Shown: positions 42,010-47,681 of the stretch, piece by piece
Position numbering within the stretch: the first letter of the stretch is position 1
How the letters are laid out: every line of letters starts with the position of its first letter
Source: Phytobacter massiliensis JC163
Lineage (GTDB): Bacteria; Pseudomonadota; Gammaproteobacteria; Enterobacterales; Enterobacteriaceae
Direction: 5' to 3'
NCBI RefSeq assembly: GCF_000321045.1
Contig: NZ_HE578949.1
Location: 95,869 to 143,549, forward strand
DNA length: 47,681 bases
The notes under the pieces: model-generated
The model's database searches: none
What the model saw: the letters and a program-made list of their open reading frames with translations, nothing else
Told to the model about the DNA's origin: nothing
Position numbers and translations under genes: made by a program

Positions 42010-45000
42010 ATGCCACAGCCTCGCCAGATTCGGCTCTTCTTATCGTCCACCTTCCGCGACATGGAGAGCGAGCGCCACGAGCTGCTCACCCGCGTTTTTC
42101 CCCTCTTCCGACAGCGCTGCCTTGAACGCCAGGTGGTATTCAGCGAGATCGACCTGCGCTGGGGTATTACCGAAGAGGATGCGCAAAACGGCCAGACGGT
42201 ACAGATCTGCCTCGAAGAGATCGCCCGCTGCCGGGCGCTGGGCGTACCGCCGTTTTTCATTGGCTTTATTGGCGAGCGCTACGGCTGGGTGCCGCAGCCG
42301 GAAAACCTGGAGCACTACTGGCAGAGCGCGCAGCACGGCGACAACCGCTGGGCCGCGCGCATTGAAACGGCGCTGGCGCAGGGTATCAGCGTAACGGAGC
42401 TGGAGATGCGCGTCGGCTTTATGGACGACGCCGACGACGACATTAAACGCCGGGTACAGATCTATTTCCGTCACCCTGACTTAACGGCGGCCATCGCCGG
42501 GGGGGCGCAGAGCGAGTCCGCCGGGTTTTATGAGCGTGACCCGGCAGGCCAGCAGAAGCTCGCGGCCTTAAAAAGCGCCATTCGTGAGCATCACGCCGCC
42601 AGCATCGGCGTTGACGGCTATCGTGACATCAGCGAATTCGGCGAGCAGGTGCTGCGCTTTTTGCATGACCAGCTGGACGCGCTCTTTCCTGCGCAAAACG
42701 TGCCGGATGAGCAGCAGCTACGGCAGGCGCAGCAGCAAAGCTACGCGCTCTCCCGCCGCGAGGGCTACGTGCCGTTAACGGCGTTACGCCAGCACGTTGC
42801 GACATGGGTGGCAAATACTCTCGATGCCACGCTGTCAGAATCCGTCCCCGACCGTGATGCGCTCAACCGGCTGGCGCTGGTTGGCCCCTCCGGCAGAGGC
42901 AAAAGCGCCTTTATGGCAGACCTTGCCGCCGGTGCTTTTCCTCACGCCCTGGTGGTCGCCCACTTTGTTGGCGCGGACGGTGATAACAGCCCGGAAGGCT
43001 GGCGTGAGCGGGTGCTTGCCGCCATTGCGCCGTGGCTCCCGGATGACGCGGCGATCCCCCCGGCGGGCGAAGCGCGCTGGGCCGCGTTTCCGGCGCTGGT
43101 GAACGCGGCCCAGGCCCGTGCTGGCCAGCCGTTTATCTTCCTGCTGGACGCGGTGAACCAGTTTTCGCCGGCGCAGGAAGGGGTAAGCCGCCTGGACGCG
43201 CTACGCTTTTCCCGCGGCACGCTACTGATAGCGACCTCAACGGAGGCGTTAACGTCGCAGTGGCCGGCGCTGACCTTCCCGGAGATGGACGACGCCACCC
43301 GCCGCGCGGCGATCGACTGCATTTTGCAGCACTACAGCAAAAAAACTACCCGCCGTGCTGGTTGAGCAACTGGCTGCGGCTCCTGCCTGCGGTAACGCGC
43401 TCTTTCTACGCCTGGTGCTGGAGGAGCTGCGCCTGCACGCCAGCCATGAGTCCCTGAGCGCGCGGCTGGCCTCGCTGTTAAGCTATACCGATGCCGGGGA
43501 GCTGTTTCTTGCGCTGCTCAATGAAACCGACCGGGATTTTCGCGCCGAGGGCGAGGCCCTCGCCAGCCATGCCGCGACGCTTATCGCCGTCTCGCGCGCC
43601 GGGCTGTCGCACCGGGATCTGGCGGCGCTGCTTGCGCCGCACCTGCATGGCAGCGCGCCGCGTATGGCGGACCAGCACCTGCTGCGGCTGATTGCCCGCC
43701 TTGCTCCCTTCTGCCTGAATGACGACGGCAGGTTGCGTATTACCCATACCCTCTTTACTCACGCCCTGGCGACCCGTTCGCCGCTGATGATGCCGTCACG
43801 CCGGGCGCTGGTGGCCTGGTTTGCGGGGAACGACGCCTTCTCGCTGGCCGAGCGCGCCTTTCAGTGGCTGACGCTGGATGAGGAGGAGCGGCTGGTGCAG
43901 ACGCTGGGGCGAATCGATGACTTCACCACCCTCCAGCAGCACTACCCTGAACTGACAGGAAGAATAATGCTAGCCCTGGGGGCGGGGCGCAGTACGCTCT
44001 CGCTGCCGCTCAACGCGCTGGCGGAGAGCTGGAATTCGCCGCACCCGGACGCGCGCTTCACCCCCGCCGTTAACCCGGTCAGCGCCTGGTTTTTACAGCA
44101 GGGATTCTGGCTTATCGGCATGCGCTGGAGCGCCTTAATGCCGGGGCTGATGCGCAAGCTTTTCCCGGAGGACTTCATCAGCTATATGGGCGCGGTCAAC
44201 AATCTGGGGCTGTTCTACCGCCTGCTGGCGCGCTATGACCAGGCCGAGCCGCTGTTTCGTGACGCGCTGGCGCTGATGCGCAAAACCCTGCCGCCGGGCC
44301 ACCCGGATCTGGCTATCGTGCTGAATAACCTTGCCGGGGTGTACGGTTCGCAGGGGCGGGATGCCGAGGCCGAGCCGCTGCTGCTGGAGGCGCAGCGCGG
44401 GCTGAGCGAGGAGGACGGCATTCAGTACGCCAACATTACCCAGAGCCTGGGGGAGTGCTACCAGCGCCTGGAGCAGTACGATAAAGCCGAAACGCTGATG
44501 CGCCAGGCGCTGGCGGTGCGTGAACGGCTACAGGGTAAGAGCCACCCGGATATGCTGGGCTTAAAACGTAGCCTTGGCGGCCTGTGGATGGAAATGGGGC
44601 GCTATGGTGAGGCGGAACCGCTGCTGGAAGAGGTGCTCAGGCAGCGCCGGACCATTTTACCGCCTGCCCACCCCGATATCGCGGTGAGCTTAAATGAGCT
44701 GGGCGAACTCTACTACCGCCAGCAGCAGGGTGACAAAGCCGCGCCGCTGTTTGAGGAGATGCTGGCGATTAAACGGGAAAGCCTGCCGCCGGGCCACCCG
44801 GGTATCGCCGAAGGGCTGCAATATCTGGCGGAATTGCGCCGCGCGCAGGGGCGCATGGAAGAGGCGGAGGCGCTCTTTCTGGAGGGGCTAACCATCCTCG
44901 AACACAGCCTGCCTTCCGGTGATGAGAATCTGCTGTTCGCGCGTCAGTACCTGATTGATCTCTATATTGAGCAGGAGCAGCACGGCAAAACTATTCCGCA

Positions 45001-45601
45001 GTATCAAGCACTGATTGCCGCACAGGATGAGCAGGCGCCGCCCGACAGCCCGCAGACGTTACAGCTGCTGTTGAACCTGGCGCTGGCCTGCCTGGGCGAA
45101 GGGCGTCTTGAGGACGCAGAGGCCGCCTGGCGGCAGTGGCTGGATCGCCAGCAGGAGACCCTCGCCCCTGAGGACCCGCACGGGCTGGACGTGATGCGCA
45201 ATATCGCCTGCATCTGCAAGGAGCAGGGGCGCTATGAAGAGGCCAAAACCCTGATGCTACGCCTGGTCGCGCTGCGTTTTGAACACCACCCGGATGATGA
45301 TGGTAATAACGCCCAGTCGCTTTACGATCTGGGGGACGTCTATTATCTGCTGGAGGAGTATCAGCAGGCGGAGTTTATCTACCGCTGGCTGTTTAATTTG
45401 GTGGATCCGGTTATGCAGGACGACAATCCTGAAAAGGTGAAGCTGTTACAGCGGCTGGTGGAACTGGGAAGGCGCAACGTTCAGGCAGAGCGCGCTCCAG
45501 CGCCGCCACAGCCGCAAATACCGCCGCCGGAGGTGACGCCGGTGGCAAAAAGCGCCTTGAGCGACAGGCTGCGCGGGGTATGGCGTAAGCTCACGCGCTA
45601 A
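42010..45601 (+). pseudogene. DUF4062-STAND NTPase with TPR repeats, split by an A7 frameshift
   Basis: Two frames (42010-43365 and about 43346-45601) read as one protein of about 1196 residues. Residues 1-110 are a DUF4062 domain (IRLFLSSTFRDMESERHELL, DLRWGI, IGERYGW). The NTPase core has Walker A GPSGRGKS (about 295) and Walker B FIFLLDAVNQ (about 378). A helical part leads to kinesin-light-chain-type TPRs (about 725-1160; HPDLAIVLNNLAGVY, HPDIAVSLNELGELY). At A7 (43339-43345) one A too many breaks the frame; with six, the text reads HYSKKLPAVLVEQ and aligns with the convergent paralogue. It is a pseudogene, a sequencing error or a slippage gene. DUF4062/STAND proteins are candidate signal sensors or defence effectors (inference). 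Confidence 0.8.
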
Positions 45602-45618
45602 AACCGCCGTTTGAGCAC

Positions 45619-45638
45619 CCTCTCCCTGGGGGGAGAGG
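45619..45638. terminator. Hairpin between the convergent STAND genes
   Basis: CCTCTCCC (45619-45626) pairs with GGGAGAGG (45631-45638) around TGGG. It sits between the two convergent stops. There is no T-run, so it may be a REP-type element or a weak bidirectional terminator. Confidence 0.6.
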
Positions 45639-45642
45639 CGTG

Positions 45643-47681
45643 TTATCCCCCCGATTGCCGAAGCGTCACCTGATAGATTTCCCGCCGCATTGTCAGCAGG
45701 TCATCAAGCTTCTTCGACGCGTCGTTATTAAAGTACTGCACGGCGGCGATGGCGTTGTCGATAGCGGCGATGGCCTCTATCAGCCGATCGTTCTGGAGCA
45801 GCGCGAAGGCGTACTCCTCGTAGATCACCGAGAGGATTTTCTGCCGTTGCAGGGTCAGCGGCTGGGCTTCGGCAATGCTAATCTGCGCTTCGAACTCTGC
45901 GATTCTTTTCGCAGCGCCGGTGGGCTGCGTATCAAGACGGGCGAGGAGGGTCGCGATCGCCGCCAGCGTCTCTTCATCGCCCGCCTGCATGGCAAGCCGC
46001 TGCGCGTTATGATAGGCCTGCCGACCTTGCTCTTCGCGCTCAGTGGCGATGAGGATCCCTCCCAGGGTGATCAGCATCCGCGCCATGTTACGCTTACCGC
46101 ATAATGCACCCACTCCCAGCGCCTCGCGAATAGCGAATTCCGCCACATCCAGCGCCCCCTGATTTTTATGCAGCACCGCCAGGGTATTGTAAAAGTTGGC
46201 TTTCACTAACGGGTTTGTATCCGGTGCGCTACATGCCGCCCGGATAGCGCTACCCCATGCGGCGGCGGCGGGCAGCGCGGTGGTCATGCGCAGCTCGGTA
46301 AAAATGGCTATCGCCGCGTAAAAGTGGTCGCTAAGCTGCGCCGCGCCCACCGGCTGCCAGCTAAACGGCTGGCGCAGCTTGCCGGTCATCACGTCTTCTT
46401 CATAGACGCCGCTAAAGCCCCAGACCTGGCGTAACAGGCCGGGTTCATATTCGTAAAGCTGAATCACATTTAAAACGTCGGACAGCGCCTGGAATAGCGC
46501 TTTTTTCTCATTCAGCGCCATTAACTGCCAGACGCGCTCCGCCAGCGAAAAGGCGCTCTCATCCTTAAAGCAGTCGACGATTGCCCGGCGGCAGATATTC
46601 ATCTCTTCGCCGCGTTGCAGGGCGTGGTCGAGGGCACTGTGCAGCAGCTTGAGGCGACCATCGCGTATTTGACAGTAAGGGGCCAGACGCGCCAGCAGCG
46701 GCAGCAGTTCGTGGTCAGGCGCTTTGACGCCCCGTTCGTCTGCCAGCAGGCGGGCAAGCTCGCTGTGGGTCAGGCCGTTACGGGAGGCGGCGATAAAACG
46801 GGCCGCGCGCGAGGCAAGCCCCGGCGGTGAAAAGTCTTTATCAGACTCGGCAAGCGCCGCCAGAAACAGCGCCCCCGTCTCGCCGCAGCGCAGGAGGGCG
46901 TCAAGGCGCTGCGGCAGCGCTTCGTGGCGCGCGTGCAGGCACAGCTCCTCTAGCGTCAGGCGCAAAAAAAGCGGGTTTTCGCAGGCCGGGTCGTCAACCA
47001 GGCGGCGGGTGAGGGGGATGGAGAGCGACTTGCTCACCTGCGCCAGGCTCGCGGCGCACACCGCCTCACGCTCCTCTACGCTCAGCGCAGGCAGCTGAAC
47101 GCGCTGCCAGTGCTGCTCATCCAGACGCGCCAGCTGCGTAATGTCCGGGGTTGCGCTTATCACCAGCGCCACCTGCGGCGGCCAGGCAATCTGGCGCAGC
47201 CTGTCCATGGCCTCCTGGGGGCGGGCAAGCTGGTTAACGGCATCCAGCAGCAGTACCAGTGTACCGTTTTGCCTCTGACTCCATGCCGTCAGCGCCTCTG
47301 TCAGCGCGTTCCACGAAGGGGGGGATACCTGTGGGGCAAGGGCGTTAAGCAGCCTGTCCCGCCAGTTCTCCAGGGTATTGTCGCCGTCTGCGCCAACGTA
47401 ATGGGCGAAGACAGGGCCCTTTGCCGCCAGCGTCGCTTCCAGGTCGGCCAGAAAGGCGCTTTTACCCATCCCCGAGGCGGCGGTCAGCAGCAGCGGCGTA
47501 AAAGTGGGCAGCGTGCTGGCCTGGTTCAGGTACGCCACGAGCCGGTCACGAAAGGCGGTCAGCGGTACATAGGCCCGGCGGCGAACGGCGGCATACTGTT
47601 GATGTTCACGCAAGCGGCGCTGCCAGCTATCCGGCAGCGAATGCGCCGGGTAGAGCGCATCGATGGTCTGCTCAAGCCAGC
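45643..47681 (-). CDS. Second DUF4062-type STAND NTPase, C-terminal part
   Basis: The minus-strand frame is open to the window edge. Translation of the edge (LEQTIDALYPAHSLPDSWQ) aligns with the end of the DUF4062 region of the first gene, so the true start lies outside; a TTG at 47613 is not the start. About 679 residues are visible. The NTPase core has Walker A AASGMGKS and Walker B LVLLLDAVNQ, and shares HYVGADGDN, PLFLRLTLEELCLHARHE and GLTHSELARLL with the first protein. The C-terminal part is alpha-helical and TPR-like (YNTLAVLHKNQGALDVAEFAIREAL) but not clearly KLC-type. Unlike its partner this frame is unbroken. It ends 42 bases from the convergent paralogue. Function unproven; a defence or conflict role is inferred from the STAND architecture. 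Confidence 0.82.
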   Translation of the reverse strand, partial: WLEQTIDALYPAHSLPDSWQRRLREHQQYAAVRRRAYVPLTAFRDRLVAYLNQASTLPTFTPLLLTAASGMGKSAFLADLEATLAAKGPVFAHYVGADGDNTLENWRDRLLNALAPQVSPPSWNALTEALTAWSQRQNGTLVLLLDAVNQLARPQEAMDRLRQIAWPPQVALVISATPDITQLARLDEQHWQRVQLPALSVEEREAVCAASLAQVSKSLSIPLTRRLVDDPACENPLFLRLTLEELCLHARHEALPQRLDALLRCGETGALFLAALAESDKDFSPPGLASRAARFIAASRNGLTHSELARLLADERGVKAPDHELLPLLARLAPYCQIRDGRLKLLHSALDHALQRGEEMNICRRAIVDCFKDESAFSLAERVWQLMALNEKKALFQALSDVLNVIQLYEYEPGLLRQVWGFSGVYEEDVMTGKLRQPFSWQPVGAAQLSDHFYAAIAIFTELRMTTALPAAAAWGSAIRAACSAPDTNPLVKANFYNTLAVLHKNQGALDVAEFAIREALGVGALCGKRNMARMLITLGGILIATEREEQGRQAYHNAQRLAMQAGDEETLAAIATLLARLDTQPTGAAKRIAEFEAQISIAEAQPLTLQRQKILSVIYEEYAFALLQNDRLIEAIAAIDNAIAAVQYFNNDASKKLDDLLTMRREIYQVTLRQSGG

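Noticed and set aside
41888..42394. Small frame spanning the MFS end and the STAND start
   Set aside because: Overlaps two supported genes in another frame and has no domain or ribosome site.
43355..45601. Independent second gene starting at 43355
   Set aside because: The in-frame start has no ribosome site and the upstream text aligns without gap with the paralogue, so it is the same gene after a frameshift.

Overview
The window is chromosomal DNA of an enterobacterium (Enterobacteriaceae). The proA end, the tRNA-Thr(CGU) gene directly after it, the yciG-yciF-yciE-katN operon and the bgl-type antitermination signals all match that family. Several cassettes suggest a plant- or environment-associated species, perhaps near Enterobacter, Kosakonia or Klebsiella. 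The genus is not settled from sequence alone.

Layout: (1) 1-1042, end of proA and thrW tRNA. (2) 1043-7140, an AT-rich, island-like block: a split LuxR-type regulator, a large AIDA/MisL-like autotransporter, and a ToxR/CadC-type membrane regulator (MarT-like) overlapping a FidL-like partner. (3) 7339-9926, LysR regulator, aldo/keto reductase and a lipoprotein. (4) 10077-21239, a sulfated-glycoside locus: BglG-type antiterminator, EIIBCA permease, GH1 6-phospho-beta-glucosidase, outer-membrane porin, two exported serine-type sulfatases and an anaerobic sulfatase-maturating enzyme. (5) 21273-21882, two small genes, one DUF1493. (6) 21911-25741, GntR regulator divergent from an EIICB permease and a GH4 6-phospho-alpha-glucosidase. 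(7) 25827-33929, two proline-iminopeptidase genes around a LuxR solo, then a five-gene peptide ABC importer. (8) 33961-36499, a cyanide-insensitive-type bd oxidase with its DUF2474 small subunit. (9) 36568-38824, yciGFE-katN. (10) 39449-41939, a frameshifted BNR/sialidase-like gene and an MFS transporter. (11) 42010-47681, two convergent paralogous DUF4062/STAND NTPases, the second cut by the window end.

The most striking system is region 4. Five copies of the BglG RNA-binding signal (RAT), each overlapping a terminator, precede the antiterminator gene, the permease operon, the porin, the sulfatase-maturase operon (minus strand) and the second sulfatase. This suggests that one antiterminator couples sulfatase expression to PTS flux: the porin admits a sulfated beta-glycoside, periplasmic sulfatases remove the sulfate, EIIBCA imports and phosphorylates the product, and the GH1 enzyme cleaves it. 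The maturase would activate the sulfatases in the cytoplasm before export. Candidate CRP sites lie at class-I spacing upstream of the promoters.

Other systems of interest are the paired STAND NTPases (possible defence genes), the LuxR solo with two matching lux-box-like palindromes and the residue changes known from plant-signal-responsive LuxR solos, and the MisL/MarT/FidL-like module next to a classic tRNA insertion site. Three genes carry single-base frameshifts, two of them at homopolymers. These may be real or assembly errors and should be checked against reads.
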